This document shows, one piece after another, positions 10,521 to 20,984 of a stretch of DNA of 64,000 bases (position 1 is its first letter; every line of letters starts with the position of its first letter). The stretch covers positions 2,465,001 through 2,529,000 of the forward strand of contig CP053446.1 of the NCBI GenBank assembly GCA_013285405.1, written 5' to 3'. Source of the DNA: Ignavibacteriota bacterium. Its GTDB lineage: Bacteria > Bacteroidota > Ignavibacteria > Ignavibacteriales > Ignavibacteriaceae. The translations under genes and the position numbers were made by a program. The notes beneath the pieces are model-generated. The model was not told where the DNA came from. It searched no databases and saw only the letters and a program-made list of their open reading frames with translations.

Positions 10521-10570
10521 CATAATAATCAAGCGATTTTTTCTATTCAAACAATAATTAAAGCATAAAA

Positions 10571-10601
10571 TTGATTTTATTGGATGTTAGTGATAATTTT
10601 G
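10571..10601 (+). promoter_or_regulatory. Bacteroidetes-type promoter of sdhCAB
   Basis: TTG at 10571-10573 is followed after exactly 20 bases by TAATTTTG at 10594-10601, matching the Bacteroidetes primary-sigma pattern (TTG or TTTG at -33, TAnnTTTG at -7). Transcription would start near 10607, giving a leader of about 145 bases before sdhC. Confidence 0.6.
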
Positions 10602-10750
10602 TTTAAGAAATTTCATCTTTTAGAAACTACATATCTAAAAATTATTGACTAATTATAACATTATCTCTCCGTGATTATATGAACCAAATAATTTTTTTTA
10701 TTTCTTCAATTTTAAATTCATTTAATAATGGATGAAGAAGGAGTCTGTGC

Positions 10751-11425
10751 ATGAGTTCAGTTACTATCTTTCTTAATTCCTCAATTGGTAAGAAGTTAAT
10801 TATGGCTGTGACTGGTAGCTTTCTGATAATTTTTCTTATCGTCCATCTGATTGGAAACATTACGTTGTTTTTTGGTGCAAATGCTTTCAATGGGTACGTA
10901 GCTACTCTTGATGTTATTAAACCTCTTATCCGGGTAATTGAGGTTGTACTTCTGACGGCATTTGTATTACATATTTTTAATGGCACTAAATTGTGGATTG
11001 AGAATAAGAGAGCCCGCGGTATTAATTATAAAGTGAATGGTTCATCAGAAAATAGTAATGTTTATTCACGGACAATGTTTTTATCCGGTTCAATTATTTT
11101 CATTTTTCTGATCTCACATCTTGGAACTTTCTTTTGGAGGTTTAATGTTTACGATCCAATGGGGCTGGCAGATATTCATCAGTATTTTGATATTGTTGTT
11201 TATTTTTTCGGAATATGGTGGTATGTAATTCTTTATATAATTGCTATGATTCTGCTTGGTATCCATCTTAATCATGGTTTCCAAAGTGCATTTCAAACTT
11301 TTGGATGGAACCACAAAACATATTTTCCTCTAATTCAAAAAATTGGAACTATATACGCTGTAATTATGTCTATCGGATTTGCTTCGATGCCAGTTTATTT
11401 CTTTTTCTTTTACGGAGGTAACTAA
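10751..11425 (+). CDS. sdhC: Succinate dehydrogenase cytochrome b558 subunit
   Basis: A 224-aa five-helix membrane protein of the SdhC b558 family, which anchors the dehydrogenase and carries the hemes and the quinone site. His residues that could ligate heme occur in the helices ([27 protein letters not shown]). It is preceded by an AAGGAG site. Its stop codon overlaps the start of sdhA by one base, and sdhB follows, so the three form one transcript. This single-anchor form is typical of menaquinone-using bacteria and can work as succinate dehydrogenase or fumarate reductase. Confidence 0.93.
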   Translation: MSSVTIFLNSSIGKKLIMAVTGSFLIIFLIVHLIGNITLFFGANAFNGYVATLDVIKPLIRVIEVVLLTAFVLHIFNGTKLWIENKRARGINYKVNGSSENSNVYSRTMFLSGSIIFIFLISHLGTFFWRFNVYDPMGLADIHQYFDIVVYFFGIWWYVILYIIAMILLGIHLNHGFQSAFQTFGWNHKTYFPLIQKIGTIYAVIMSIGFASMPVYFFFFYGGN

Positions 11426-13335
11426 TGACAAAACTTGATTCTAAAATTCCTACTGGAAATATTTCTGAAAAATGGACTAACCACAAATTCAATATGAAAC
11501 TTGTGAATCCTGCTAATAAAAGAAAGTACACAATTATTGTAGTTGGAACAGGTCTCGCTGGTGCTTCGGCTGCAGCTTCACTTGGTGAACTTGGATATAA
11601 TGTTCTGGCTTTTACTTTTCATGACAGCGCAAGAAGAGCACACAGTATTGCTGCTCAGGGTGGAATAAATGCTTCCAAAAATTATCAGAATGATGGAGAT
11701 TCAACATACAGGCTTTTTTATGATACTGTAAAAGGAGGCGATTTTCGTGCTCGTGAAGCCAATGTTCATCGACTGGCAGAAGTGAGTGGCAATATCATAG
11801 ATCAATGTGTAGCTCAGGGAGTTCCATTTGCAAGAGAATATGGTGGTTTGCTTGATAACAGATCTTTCGGAGGGGCACAGGTATCGAGAACATTTTATGC
11901 AAGGGGACAAACAGGTCAGCAGCTTCTGCTTGGTGCAGTTAGTGCACTCAACAGGCAAGTAGGAGAGGGAAATGTTAAACTTTTTACTCGTCGCGAAATG
12001 CTTGATTTAGTCGTTATTGATGGCGCTGCTAAAGGAATTGTTTGCAGAAATCTGTTAACAGGTGAATTTGAAAAATACTCTGCTCATGCAGTTTGTCTTG
12101 CTACAGGTGGTTACTCGAATGTTTTTTTCTTATCCACCAATGCAATGAATTGTAATGTGACGGCAATCTGGCGAGCTCATAAACGAGGCGCATTTTTTGC
12201 CAATCCTTGTTTTACTCAGATACATCCAACTTGTTTACCGCTTCACGGTGATTCACAATCAAAATTAACTCTGATGAGTGAATCGTTAAGAAATGATGGC
12301 AGAGTATGGGTTTCTAAGAAAAAGCAGGATACACGAAATCCAAATGATATTCCGGAAGATGAAAGAGATTATTATCTTGAAAGAAAATATCCTTCATTCG
12401 GCAATCTTTCTCCAAGAGATATTTCTTCTCGTGCTGCAAAAGAAGTTTGTGATGAAGGTCGTGGGATAAAAGGTGGTGAAGCTGTTTACCTTGATTTTAA
12501 GGACGCAATGAAACGACTTGGAAAACATGTTATAGAAGAACGATATGGAAATCTCTTTGAAATTTATGAAACAATAACAGGTGAAAATCCTTACAATGTT
12601 CCTATGATGATTTACCCCGCACCTCATTACACAATGGGTGGATTGTGGGTTGACTATAATCTGATGAGTACGATTCCGGGATTGTTTGTTCTTGGTGAAG
12701 CTAATTTCTCTGATCATGGTGCGAACAGACTTGGAGCATCAGCTCTGATGCAAGGTTTAGCTGATGGTTATTTTGTAATTCCTTACACAATGGGAAATTA
12801 TCTGGGAGGAGAAAAACCTACATTAGTTAAAACAGATCATCCTGAATTTGAAAAAGCTGCTGACGAAGTTAAAGGAATTACCAACAAACTGCTTTCGGTA
12901 AAAGGAAAACGAACGGTTGATGACATTCATAAGCAGCTTGGAAGAATTATGTGGAATAAAGTTGGAATGGCTCGCAATGAAAAAGGCTTAAAAGAAGCTG
13001 TGAATGAAATAAGAAATTTGAAAGATGAGTTCTGGAAGAATGTAACAATTCCGGGAAGTGGTGACGATGTTAATCAAACACTTGAACGTGCAGGCAGATT
13101 AGTAGATTATTTTGAATTAGGTGAATTGATGGCAATTGATGCACTGAACAGAAATGAATCTTGTGGCGGACATTTCAGAGTTGAATATCAATTTGAAGAT
13201 GGAGAAGCAAAACGTGATGATGCAAATTATTCTCATGTTTCAGCCTGGGAATTTAACGGAGAAAATAAATGGAATCTTCACAAAGAACCCCTTGAATTTG
13301 AATATGTGAAACCTGCAGTAAGGAGTTACAAATAA
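11425..13335 (+). CDS. sdhA: Succinate dehydrogenase/fumarate reductase flavoprotein subunit
   Basis: A 636-aa catalytic subunit. The N-terminal FAD-binding motif [19 protein letters not shown] (near residues 40-58) is followed by the [12 protein letters not shown] segment that carries the flavin-attachment His. The substrate-site sequences HPTCLP, the RDISSRA arginine region and [15 protein letters not shown] near residues 430-446 are all present. Length is normal for the Bacteroidetes-type enzyme. It oxidises succinate to fumarate, or the reverse, on the cytoplasmic face. Start ATG overlaps the sdhC stop as TAATG, with GGAGG upstream. Confidence 0.96.
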   Translation: MTKLDSKIPTGNISEKWTNHKFNMKLVNPANKRKYTIIVVGTGLAGASAAASLGELGYNVLAFTFHDSARRAHSIAAQGGINASKNYQNDGDSTYRLFYDTVKGGDFRAREANVHRLAEVSGNIIDQCVAQGVPFAREYGGLLDNRSFGGAQVSRTFYARGQTGQQLLLGAVSALNRQVGEGNVKLFTRREMLDLVVIDGAAKGIVCRNLLTGEFEKYSAHAVCLATGGYSNVFFLSTNAMNCNVTAIWRAHKRGAFFANPCFTQIHPTCLPLHGDSQSKLTLMSESLRNDGRVWVSKKKQDTRNPNDIPEDERDYYLERKYPSFGNLSPRDISSRAAKEVCDEGRGIKGGEAVYLDFKDAMKRLGKHVIEERYGNLFEIYETITGENPYNVPMMIYPAPHYTMGGLWVDYNLMSTIPGLFVLGEANFSDHGANRLGASALMQGLADGYFVIPYTMGNYLGGEKPTLVKTDHPEFEKAADEVKGITNKLLSVKGKRTVDDIHKQLGRIMWNKVGMARNEKGLKEAVNEIRNLKDEFWKNVTIPGSGDDVNQTLERAGRLVDYFELGELMAIDALNRNESCGGHFRVEYQFEDGEAKRDDANYSHVSAWEFNGENKWNLHKEPLEFEYVKPAVRSYK

Positions 13336-14105
13336 TGGAAGCAAAAAATATTAATCTAACACTTAAAATCTGGAGACAAAAAAATTTTAACTCGGCAGGC
13401 AGCTTTATTGACTATAAAATTAGTGTTTCTCCTGATGCATCCTTCCTGGAAATGCTTGACGAGTTGAATAATACTCTTGAGCTGAAGGGAGAAGAAGCCG
13501 TTCACTTTGAAAGCGATTGCCGTGAAGGTATTTGTGGAACTTGCGGATTGGTAATCAATGGAAGACCACACGGACCGCTTGCGAAAATTGCAACTTGTCA
13601 GTTACATATGAGAAATTTCAAAGATGGAGATATCATTTGGGTGGAACCTTTCAGAGCAAAAGCATTTCCCGTAATTAAAGATTTGATGGTTGACCGCTCT
13701 GGTTTTGATAAAATACTTCAGGCAGGTGGTTTCGTCTCTATTAATACTGGCGGTGTACCCGATGCTAATGCAATACCAATCTCGAAAGAAATTTCTAGCT
13801 TAGCAATGGACGCCGCAGCTTGCATTGGTTGTGGTGCCTGTGTTGCCGCATGTAAAAACGCTTCTGCAATGTTATTTGTATCAGCTAAAATTTCTCAATA
13901 CGCGTTGCTTCCGCAAGGTCAACCAGAACGTTATCAACGTGTGGAGAAAATGGTAAAAGTAATGGATGAAGTAGGATTTGGTAGTTGTACAAATACTTAT
14001 GCTTGTGAAGCTGAATGTCCAAAAGGAATTTCTGTCAGGAATATTGCAAGGTTGAACAGAGAGTATATCATGTCTAAAGTAAAATCTAAAGAGGAAGTGG
14101 TATAA
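13335..14105 (+). CDS. sdhB: Succinate dehydrogenase/fumarate reductase iron-sulfur subunit
   Basis: A 256-aa subunit that carries electrons from SdhA to SdhC. The N-terminal plant-type ferredoxin part has the [2Fe-2S] cysteines in [10 protein letters not shown] with the later ATCQLH. The C-terminal part has [11 protein letters not shown] and [15 protein letters not shown] for the other two clusters. Its start overlaps the last base of the sdhA stop codon. A hairpin with a T tract follows 30 bases after the stop, closing the operon. Confidence 0.95.
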   Translation: MEAKNINLTLKIWRQKNFNSAGSFIDYKISVSPDASFLEMLDELNNTLELKGEEAVHFESDCREGICGTCGLVINGRPHGPLAKIATCQLHMRNFKDGDIIWVEPFRAKAFPVIKDLMVDRSGFDKILQAGGFVSINTGGVPDANAIPISKEISSLAMDAAACIGCGACVAACKNASAMLFVSAKISQYALLPQGQPERYQRVEKMVKVMDEVGFGSCTNTYACEAECPKGISVRNIARLNREYIMSKVKSKEEVV

Positions 14106-14136
14106 ATTAACCGAACCATCAAATAATATTCTAAAG

Positions 14137-14162
14137 AATCCTGCCCAAAAGCGGGATTTTTT
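14137..14162 (+). terminator. Rho-independent terminator after sdhB
   Basis: AATCCTGC pairs with GCGGGATT (one G-T pair) around a CCAAAA loop, followed directly by a run of T. It ends the sdhCAB transcript. Confidence 0.8.
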
Positions 14163-14253
14163 ATAGGCCTGAATTTTGGGAAATATTGGGATAAAATTTG
14201 CCTATCGTATTGTGGTTTCTTAATTTGAGACTTGAAATTTAGAGAGAAATGTG

Positions 14254-16338
14254 ATGTTTGAAAAAGAAATAAAATTTATTGGTGATTTTTCGTTTAACCA
14301 GGTAAGAAGTCTTGGAAACACTTTTACTCTGGATAAAATAATTGCAACCGGAATTCACCCCGCTATTGTTCAATACATTTCCGCTGAGTTGGAATATATG
14401 ATTTATTCTGATCGGCAGAAATTACTTCAGCAATCTTATTTTGATTATACTGGGAAAGAGATATCAGATCACTTCCAAAAAATTTCCAGCGAAATTAAAA
14501 AACAGAAAAAAATCTCTATTGATGATTCTAAAAAATTAATCTTCCAGGCAGTTTCTTTTAATATAAATTATCTCGTTCGACCCCGTTGGTCTCTTACAAA
14601 ATTAATATTTAATGAGCAGCCGGTAATCTCTGCCGAAGAAATGAAAATGATGCTTAATTATTTATACTACTATGAATATTTTAAGAAAGTACTGACTGGT
14701 TATATTAGTAAAAGAAACTTAATGCAGATTTCATCCACAGAATTTGAAATAATTCTGGATAAAATTGATAATGAACTTATAAACTCAAATCAACGACAAT
14801 TAGTCACTAATTCATTCATATCGATTGGAGATTTCTTTAACATAGGCGGTGTTGATAAAAATCTTCTCCCGTTAACATCCGTAGAAATATTTTGTAAAGA
14901 AAAAAATCTTTTGAACTTATTAGTTAGACTTAGAAAAGTTATTCCAAATGATGTTAAACGACGCTTTGACAGAGTTGAAATAGAAAGAATCTTATTCACG
15001 TCCGATGCCCAATTTAAGCAAGAAGACTCATCAATGTTTGAGACTGAAATTAAAACCGATGAGATGATAAACAAGATTGATGCTGAAGATGTCAAATCTG
15101 AGCAAGAGAAAGACAACACTCTTGAAAAAGATGAAATGCAAAAATCAGATTTGGAAACATTTTTAAGTCCGGAGGAGGAAGAAGCATTACTTTCTTTGTA
15201 CAGTGAAGAGTCAAAAAATTCCGAAGTAGTATTAAATAAGCCCAAAAGTCAAACTGAAGAAAAAATAGTTGTTGAAGAAGAGAAAGAAATTGTTTCTTTC
15301 ACTGATACTGATTCTGTGGATGATGATAATATAGAAGTTAATATTCCTGAATCTGAAAGTTATTTAGCAGAAGAATCATTATCGTATAATGAAAGTATAG
15401 AACCCGTTAATTCCGTCCCGCCATTAGAGGATATTTTAAATACAGATAAGGAACTTGATGAACTAGTTGAAGCAATTACAGAAACTAAGTCTTCAAATGA
15501 TATTGAAAGCGAAGATACCATAAAAAATGAAATTGAAGAGTTAGAAGAAACTGAGATAAGTGATTCTGAAATAGAAGCCGATCAAACAAATACCTCAATC
15601 GAAAAAGAAATAGTTCAGGAAATGATAGAAGATATGTATTCAGAAAAAATATCTGATACATCTGAAATCGATGAAATTGAAGACGTTGAAATTAAATTCA
15701 ATAAAGTTGATGAAGATATTAAATCAGAAGTTGTTGAAAATAAAATTGAATCACTTGAAAATGACCTGCTGAATATATTTGAGGGTTTGGACAATCTGGA
15801 TTTAACACTGCCGCAAAAAGGGAAAATGTTTGAGGAAACATCAGAATTTGAAAACTCTGAAATAGATTTTGAAAAAAGTAACTTAAATGAAACACAAGCT
15901 GAGCAAAACGAAAACTTTGATGACTACTTGAACAGTATGGATGAAGTTGTCTTCTCGGAAAAAGTACCGGAGAATTTTGAAGAAAAAGCTCAAATAAAAA
16001 ATGATTACGCTGAAGTAGAACAAAAAATAGAAGAAAAGACTAACGTTTTATCAGTTCAGGAGAAGAATGAAAAAACTGTGGTTCATCCAAGAAACGTTAG
16101 ACCTAAAGATCTCTTTAGTTATTTGAGAAAGAAAGAAATTAAAAAAATCGTTTCTTATATTTTTGCAAATGATGAGGAAGATTTTACAAACACTGTTGAG
16201 AGGGTAATGGATTGCCACTCTTATAAAGAGGCATCCGAAATATTAAAAGCAGTATTCACCTCGTACAAAATAAGCCCTTATTCAAAAGAAGCAATTACAT
16301 TCACAAACGCGGTTTCTAATTACTTCAGGCAAGCCTGA
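14254..16338 (+). CDS. Large acidic protein of unknown function upstream of obgE
   Basis: A 694-aa protein that I cannot assign to a family. Residues 1-260 form a predominantly helical globular domain. Residues about 265-600 are low-complexity and very rich in Glu, Asp, Ser and Ile, almost certainly disordered. The last 80 residues (from [20 protein letters not shown]) form a compact basic helical domain. There is no signal peptide or membrane helix. An ATG at 14254 follows AGAGAG; a GTG one codon upstream is an alternative. The stop overlaps the obgE start (TGATG), so the two are translationally coupled. That suggests a role near ribosome assembly or nucleotide signalling, but this is only context. 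Confidence 0.85.
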   Translation: MFEKEIKFIGDFSFNQVRSLGNTFTLDKIIATGIHPAIVQYISAELEYMIYSDRQKLLQQSYFDYTGKEISDHFQKISSEIKKQKKISIDDSKKLIFQAVSFNINYLVRPRWSLTKLIFNEQPVISAEEMKMMLNYLYYYEYFKKVLTGYISKRNLMQISSTEFEIILDKIDNELINSNQRQLVTNSFISIGDFFNIGGVDKNLLPLTSVEIFCKEKNLLNLLVRLRKVIPNDVKRRFDRVEIERILFTSDAQFKQEDSSMFETEIKTDEMINKIDAEDVKSEQEKDNTLEKDEMQKSDLETFLSPEEEEALLSLYSEESKNSEVVLNKPKSQTEEKIVVEEEKEIVSFTDTDSVDDDNIEVNIPESESYLAEESLSYNESIEPVNSVPPLEDILNTDKELDELVEAITETKSSNDIESEDTIKNEIEELEETEISDSEIEADQTNTSIEKEIVQEMIEDMYSEKISDTSEIDEIEDVEIKFNKVDEDIKSEVVENKIESLENDLLNIFEGLDNLDLTLPQKGKMFEETSEFENSEIDFEKSNLNETQAEQNENFDDYLNSMDEVVFSEKVPENFEEKAQIKNDYAEVEQKIEEKTNVLSVQEKNEKTVVHPRNVRPKDLFSYLRKKEIKKIVSYIFANDEEDFTNTVERVMDCHSYKEASEILKAVFTSYKISPYSKEAITFTNAVSNYFRQA

Positions 16339-17330
16339 TGTTTATTGATTTTGCTCTCATCGAAATTACTTCCGGAAAAGGAGGTGATGGTGCAGTTACA
16401 TTCCGACGTGAAAAATATGTTCCCAAGGGAGGACCATCAGGTGGTGATGGTGGAAACGGTGGCAGTGTTATATTTATCGCAAGCAGTAATCTTCATACAC
16501 TTCTGGATTTCAAGTATAAAAAAAAATATATCGCAGGCAATGGAGAAAACGGTGGCAATTCTTTAAAAGATGGAAAGAATGGCAGAGATATAATTGTTAA
16601 AGTGCCGGTTGGAACGATCATAAAAGATTCCGAAACTAATGAACTCATTGTTGATTTAGATAAAGAAGGCAACGAATTTGTTATTGCAAACGGTGGGAAA
16701 GGCGGAAGAGGGAATAGTAAATTTGCAACATCAACTAACCAAACTCCACGCTTTGCTGAAGATGGAAAATCAGGTGAGTACAAAAAAGTAATTCTGGAAT
16801 TAAAATTAATTGCAGATGTTGGTCTTGTAGGATTTCCAAACGCTGGAAAGTCAACCTTAATATCGAAGATATCAGCAGCAAGACCAAAGATCGCAGACTA
16901 TCCATTTACTACTCTCGAACCAAATCTTGGAATCGTTAAGTACAAAGATTTTCACAGCTTTACTGTCGCAGATATTCCAGGAATAATTGAAGGGGCATCT
17001 CATGGAAAAGGACTTGGCTATCAATTTTTAAGACATATTGAGAGGACAAAAGTTATACTTTTTTTAATTGATTGTTCATCAGATGATTTACAATCTGATT
17101 TTAAAATATTATTGAATGAATTAAAAAACTACAGTTCAAAATTAGTTCAAAAAAAAATGTTGGTATCACTATCAAAAGCTGATTTAATCGAAACCGGAAC
17201 AAAGAAAAAATTATCAGCTTTCAAATTTAAAGGGATAAAAGAAAAACCATTAATCTTTTCAGCAGTTACTGGTGAGGGCTTAAACAAATTGCTTGACATC
17301 TTATGGGATTGCATCGAAAAAGAAGTGTAG
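16338..17330 (+). CDS. obgE: GTPase ObgE/CgtA
   Basis: A 330-aa Obg GTPase. The glycine-rich Obg fold fills residues 1-158 ([39 protein letters not shown]). The G domain follows, with G1 GFPNAGKST near residue 165, [10 protein letters not shown] (G3) near 212, SKAD (G4) near 279 and SAVTGEG (G5). It lacks the extra C-terminal OCT domain, as in many relatives. Obg associates with the 50S subunit and links ribosome assembly to the stringent response. It is coupled to the gene before it by a one-base overlap. Confidence 0.97.
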   Translation: MFIDFALIEITSGKGGDGAVTFRREKYVPKGGPSGGDGGNGGSVIFIASSNLHTLLDFKYKKKYIAGNGENGGNSLKDGKNGRDIIVKVPVGTIIKDSETNELIVDLDKEGNEFVIANGGKGGRGNSKFATSTNQTPRFAEDGKSGEYKKVILELKLIADVGLVGFPNAGKSTLISKISAARPKIADYPFTTLEPNLGIVKYKDFHSFTVADIPGIIEGASHGKGLGYQFLRHIERTKVILFLIDCSSDDLQSDFKILLNELKNYSSKLVQKKMLVSLSKADLIETGTKKKLSAFKFKGIKEKPLIFSAVTGEGLNKLLDILWDCIEKEV

Positions 17331-17371
17331 TTATTCAACCATTTATTTTATAGCTTTCCAAACAATTATTC

Positions 17372-17403
17372 TTTGAAAATGTAGGTGAATGTGGCTATAT
17401 TTG
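17372..17403 (+). promoter_or_regulatory. Bacteroidetes-type promoter of tRNA-Met
   Basis: TTTG at 17372-17375, then 20 bases, then TATATTTG at 17396-17403. This is a full match to the -33/-7 pattern of Bacteroidetes housekeeping promoters, 30 bases before the tRNA. It supports the lineage assignment. Confidence 0.7.
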
Positions 17404-17432
17404 CCTCCCAATTCTGGTATATAAAACGAATT

Positions 17433-17506
17433 GGCGGGGTAGCTCAGTCGGTTAGAGCAGTGGAATCATAATCCACGTGTCGGGGGTTCGAATCCCTCCC
17501 CCGCTA
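17433..17506 (+). tRNA. tRNA-Met (anticodon CAT)
   Basis: A complete cloverleaf can be folded: acceptor GGCGGGG with CCCCGCT, D-arm GCTC/GAGC, anticodon stem GTGGA/TCCAC with loop ATCATAA (anticodon CAT), a five-base variable loop and the TTCGAAT T-loop. CCA is not encoded. The anticodon stem lacks the GGG/CCC pairs of initiator tRNA and the first acceptor pair is G-T, so it is not the initiator. Elongator Met is most likely. A tRNA-Ile whose CAT is modified to lysidine by TilS (encoded at 33488) cannot be excluded by eye. Confidence 0.93.
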
Positions 17507-17554
17507 CAATAACTCAAATTGAAAGATTTAAGAAAACAGAAAAAAGGAAAAATT

Positions 17555-17887
17555 ATGTATAGTATTCTGGTTTTAATTGCATCAATAGCAGCCGTGCTTT
17601 TAATAATAGTTGTATTAATGCAGTCGAGTAAAGGTGGTGGATTGGCAGGAACATTTGGTGGTGCAAGTAATATGGGCTCTATGTTTGGTACAAGAAGGAC
17701 AGCGGATTTTCTAAGCAGAGCAACATGGTGGCTGGGTGGAATTGTAGCAGCTCTTGCTTTAGTTGCTAATTTGTTCTTCTTACCCGGAAAAGTAACACAG
17801 GAACAAAGAAGTATTATTCAGGAATCAGGCAGACAGAATATACCGCAAACTCCTTCACTTCCTCAGCAATCTCCAGTACAAGAATAA
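17555..17887 (+). CDS. secG: Preprotein translocase subunit SecG
   Basis: A 110-aa two-helix membrane protein (helices about 3-22 and 54-74) with the SecG signature between them (LMQSSKGGGLAGTFGG) and a short Pro/Gln-rich tail. It is the small accessory subunit of the SecYEG channel that assists SecA-driven export. The ATG at 17555 follows AAAGGAAAA; an upstream TTG at 17519 would add 12 polar residues and is unlikely. It lies 48 bases after the tRNA and may share its transcript. secA is at 58046. Confidence 0.94.
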   Translation: MYSILVLIASIAAVLLIIVVLMQSSKGGGLAGTFGGASNMGSMFGTRRTADFLSRATWWLGGIVAALALVANLFFLPGKVTQEQRSIIQESGRQNIPQTPSLPQQSPVQE

Positions 17888-17905
17888 ATATTAACTTTTT
17901 TTAAC

Positions 17906-17942
17906 GAGCCCTGAAAAAATCTTTTCGGGGCTCTAATTTTTT
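17906..17942 (+). terminator. Rho-independent terminator after secG
   Basis: GAGCCCTGAAAA pairs with TTTTCGGGGCTC around a short loop and is followed by TAATTTTTT. The T tract overlaps the end of the convergent dacB-like gene; no T tract suits the opposite direction. Confidence 0.85.
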
Positions 17943-19186
17943 AACTCAGCCAGATATTCCACAATTTTGTCTTGAATATTCTTGTGTTTATTTGCACCAC
18001 CCTCTTTAAATTCAAACATAATACAAACAATTAAGTCATCGTCATTACTAGTTCTGATGTAGCCGGCGAGAGATGAAACTCCATTTAAAGTTCCGGTTTT
18101 CCCCCTAAAATTATTTTCGGCTAAAGTACTAATCATGCGTCTATGTAATGTACCATCAACTCCTGCAATACTGAGTGAGTTAAAAAAATCATCATACTGA
18201 TCAATATTGAAATAGACTTTTTCAAGCAATCCAACTATTGCACCTGCAGTTACCTGATCAAATCTGGATATACCGGAACCGTCAACTAATTTTGTACCCG
18301 TTGAGTAAATACTATTGTCCTCAATGAAGTTAAGAATTGCCTGTGTTGAATAGAATGAATTTCCCTGACGACCGCTAAAAACCGATCCAACAGTTTTAAA
18401 TAAGCATTCAGCATAAAAGTTATCACTGTGTTTATTTATTTCTTGAATTAGTTTTCGCAATTCAATTGATGATTCCAATAGTGGAATTGCATTGCCCGGA
18501 GTTTGTCCAGAAAGTGTTTTTCCATCAGACTCAATTCCAAACTCAACTAATTTTTCTTTTAGCTTTTTTGCTGCAAACAAAGGAGGATCCTGCACATTGA
18601 CAAAGTAATTCCTGTATCGTCCTTTTCGCTTTTTTGAGACTATCGTTCTATTCCTGTCGATTATCAGAGCGGAAATCGGAGGCAACGTAACATTCGCTTT
18701 TTCTTCGCTGATCCAATCATCTCTTGAATAAACATTATCAAAAAAAGTATCATCTCCATAAATATTTCCTGTGATTTTTCTAAGACCTGACTGATAGAGT
18801 TTACTTACCAATTCTTCAAGATCTTCAGTTGTAAATGTGGGATTGCCAAATCCTTTTAAATAAATATTTCCATCTAATCTGCCATCTGAAAAATCTTTAT
18901 CATCAGCAAATAGTTTTGTGGATATCAGATAGTCTCCGCCCATTAATTCCAATGCTGTTGCAGTTGTAAATAATTTAGTATTCGAAGCGGGGATCATACT
19001 TGTCGTATGATTAATGCTGAATAATGTATCCTGAGTCAAGGGATTGTAAATCATTACAGCCATTTTTGTACTCTTAGGTACATCCAGAATCATTTTATTC
19101 AAATGCTCAAATATTTTTTCAGGTGTTTCTGCAAATAAATTGTAACAGAACAAAACAAAGAAAAGTAACTTCAATAATGATTTCAT
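17933..19186 (-). CDS. dacB: D-alanyl-D-alanine carboxypeptidase/endopeptidase (PBP4 type)
   Basis: A 417-aa exported penicillin-binding protein of peptidase family S13. The catalytic motifs are SNTK (SxxK) near residue 67, SDN (SxN) near residue 253 and KTG near residue 364. The large insertion between the first two motifs is typical of PBP4. It trims or cuts cell-wall cross-links in the periplasm. I chose the ATG at 19186, which begins a proper signal peptide (MKSLLKLLFFVLFCYNLFAE), over the TTG at 19210. It converges with secG. Confidence 0.93.
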   Translation of the reverse strand: MKSLLKLLFFVLFCYNLFAETPEKIFEHLNKMILDVPKSTKMAVMIYNPLTQDTLFSINHTTSMIPASNTKLFTTATALELMGGDYLISTKLFADDKDFSDGRLDGNIYLKGFGNPTFTTEDLEELVSKLYQSGLRKITGNIYGDDTFFDNVYSRDDWISEEKANVTLPPISALIIDRNRTIVSKKRKGRYRNYFVNVQDPPLFAAKKLKEKLVEFGIESDGKTLSGQTPGNAIPLLESSIELRKLIQEINKHSDNFYAECLFKTVGSVFSGRQGNSFYSTQAILNFIEDNSIYSTGTKLVDGSGISRFDQVTAGAIVGLLEKVYFNIDQYDDFFNSLSIAGVDGTLHRRMISTLAENNFRGKTGTLNGVSSLAGYIRTSNDDDLIVCIMFEFKEGGANKHKNIQDKIVEYLAELKN

Positions 19187-19344
19187 TAAAACCCGACTGC
19201 AATAATTCAATAATTTAAATTTGAATAATTAACAATATGTTTATATTTCACATATTAAAAATGGAAATAATTATTGCCTCCAAATAAATAGTTCTGTTCA
19301 CAAACATTCAACTTCTCACAAATAATTTTATATCAAAAGGTAAA

Positions 19345-20196
19345 ATGGAAAAAACAGTTAAAGCCTATCAGGATAATGAATTCCTGAACTCTTCAGATGG
19401 AAGATCAATAAGAATTCTTGCAGAGTATCTCCAGCCAAAAAGTAAATTTAAAAAATATAAAATAATGGATACCATTGTGTTCTATGGATCGGCACGACTT
19501 AAATCCCGTAGAAATGCTTTGAAAGATTACAATAGAATAAAAAATACTAACCCAAAACAAATTGAAAATTTTGCAAAACAGTTACGTGAAGCGCAACTTT
19601 ATCTTGATATGTCGAGATATTATGAAGATGCTGTTGAACTTTCAAGAAGATTAACTGAATGGTCATTGAATCTTGAAACTACAGCAAACAGGTTCATTGT
19701 GTGTACTGGTGGCGGGCCCGGAATAATGGAAGCAGCTAATAAAGGTGCAAAGAAAGCAGGAGGGTATTCTATTGGGTTGAATATCAGTATCCCGTTCGAA
19801 CAATTCGTCAACAATTATGTTACACCTGATTTGAGTTTTGAATTCCATTATTTCTTTATGAGGAAATTCTGGTTTGCATATTTATCAAAAGCACTTGTTG
19901 TTTTTCCGGGTGGATTTGGAACGATGGATGAACTATTTGAGATATTGACTTTAGTTCAGACTGCAAAAGTCAGAAAGAAACTTGCTGTTATTATCTATGA
20001 TAGAAAGTACTGGAGCAAAATAATTAATTTTGATGCACTTGTAGAAATGGGGATGATAAGTAATTCAGATTTAAGCTTATTCTCCATGTGTGATTCAATC
20101 GATGAAGCTTATGAAGCAGTGGTCAGGCATCTGAAAAAATATTATTCAAAAGGAAAAGAACCGACTATAATAGAACCGGTATTACATCTTAAGTAG
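19345..20196 (+). CDS. LOG family protein (nucleoside monophosphate phosphoribohydrolase)
   Basis: A 283-aa Rossmann-like protein with the LOG motifs: GGGPGIMEAANKGA near residue 121 and PGGFGTMDELFE near residue 187. Family members cleave ribose 5-phosphate from cytokinin nucleotides or AMP and were long misannotated as lysine decarboxylases. This one carries an N-terminal extension of about 110 residues, as in the longer bacterial subgroup. It stands alone, with an AAAGG site before the ATG. Confidence 0.9.
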   Translation: MEKTVKAYQDNEFLNSSDGRSIRILAEYLQPKSKFKKYKIMDTIVFYGSARLKSRRNALKDYNRIKNTNPKQIENFAKQLREAQLYLDMSRYYEDAVELSRRLTEWSLNLETTANRFIVCTGGGPGIMEAANKGAKKAGGYSIGLNISIPFEQFVNNYVTPDLSFEFHYFFMRKFWFAYLSKALVVFPGGFGTMDELFEILTLVQTAKVRKKLAVIIYDRKYWSKIINFDALVEMGMISNSDLSLFSMCDSIDEAYEAVVRHLKKYYSKGKEPTIIEPVLHLK

Positions 20197-20199
20197 TAA

Positions 20200-20225
20200 T
20201 AAAAAACCCCTCGCTGTGAGGGGTT
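20200..20225 (-). terminator. Rho-independent terminator after rpsU
   Basis: AACCCCTC/GAGGGGTT with a five-base loop. On the minus strand it is followed by TTTTTTATT, so it ends the rpsU transcript; for the convergent LOG gene the hairpin lacks a T tract. Confidence 0.85.
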
Positions 20226-20231
20226 AACAAA

Positions 20232-20420
20232 TCAATATTCATCGGATCGCTGGAAGCGACGGGCAGCTTTGATTTTTTCCATTCGTTTCTTAACAGACGG
20301 CTTTACAAAAAATGTACGCTTTTTATATTCTTTCAGAATTCCTGACCTTTCGTATTTCTTTTTAAATCGTCTGAGAGCTTTATCAATGGATTCATTTTCT
20401 CCAATAGAAATGCCAACCAA
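20232..20420 (-). CDS. rpsU: 30S ribosomal protein S21
   Basis: A 62-aa basic protein with the S21 sequence: ESIDKALRRFKKKYERSGIL, the KKRTFFVKPS segment and a Lys/Arg-rich tail. It binds the small subunit near the mRNA exit and helps initiation. The start is TTG at 20420; GAGGTG lies seven bases before it and no ATG or GTG is available, so the TTG is well supported. It follows a zinc-ribbon gene with a six-base gap, so the two are co-transcribed and end at a strong terminator. Confidence 0.95.
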   Translation of the reverse strand: MVGISIGENESIDKALRRFKKKYERSGILKEYKKRTFFVKPSVKKRMEKIKAARRFQRSDEY

Positions 20421-20426
20421 ATTATT

Positions 20427-20819
20427 TCACCTCGCTTCTTGGTTATTTAGTGATTCAATTAATTTTTTTAAACCCGATTTTTGAAATTCAACAGATATTG
20501 AACTTTTTCCATTTGACAGAATCTCTTTTGAAAGAACTCTGCCGAAATCATCCCAATTTTCGTGGTAGATTGTCTCGCCTACTTCAAATGTGCTCAATGG
20601 CGAATATTTTTTACAATCTTCATTCTCAATCCCTTCGAGAGAAGTATTGGCACTCTTCAAAATATCACTGATATCTACCACCATTACCTGTTTACAAGAT
20701 TTACATTTCGCCCATTTTTTATATTCTGATTCTTCGCCGGTTACACTGCTCGTAATTTCCATTTTTTGAATCGAACCGCACGAATTACAAAACGCTTCTA
20801 TGTTTTTAATCCTAGCCAT
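20427..20819 (-). CDS. Zinc-ribbon protein with a PcrA/UvrD C-terminal Tudor-like domain
   Basis: A 130-aa protein in two parts. Residues 1-50 hold two CxxC knuckles (CNSC and CKSC), a four-cysteine zinc ribbon. Residues about 75-130 (FEVGETIYHENWDDFGRVLS, then SVEFQKSGLKKLI) match the pattern of the C-terminal Tudor-like domain of the PcrA/UvrD helicases, which binds RNA polymerase. No helicase is attached. It sits six bases upstream of rpsU on the same transcript. A role in binding RNA polymerase or RNA is inferred. I chose ATG 20819 over TTG 20825. Confidence 0.75.
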   Translation of the reverse strand: MARIKNIEAFCNSCGSIQKMEITSSVTGEESEYKKWAKCKSCKQVMVVDISDILKSANTSLEGIENEDCKKYSPLSTFEVGETIYHENWDDFGRVLSKEILSNGKSSISVEFQKSGLKKLIESLNNQEAR

Positions 20820-20984
20820 AATCAACTCTTATTTTATTCAGGCTTCTAATTTAAACTTATACTGCCCGATAGTCAAATTTTGCAGTCACTGGAATTATTG
20901 GCGAGAAGATGATTGTTTGTTTTACTTCAAAAAATGAAGATTATGAGTATTGAGACAGGAGCTTTTTATCACTGAATCTGTTAA

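Noticed and set aside
17433-17506. Initiator tRNA-Met
   Set aside because: The anticodon stem lacks the three GC pairs and the first acceptor position is paired, so initiator identity is ruled out.
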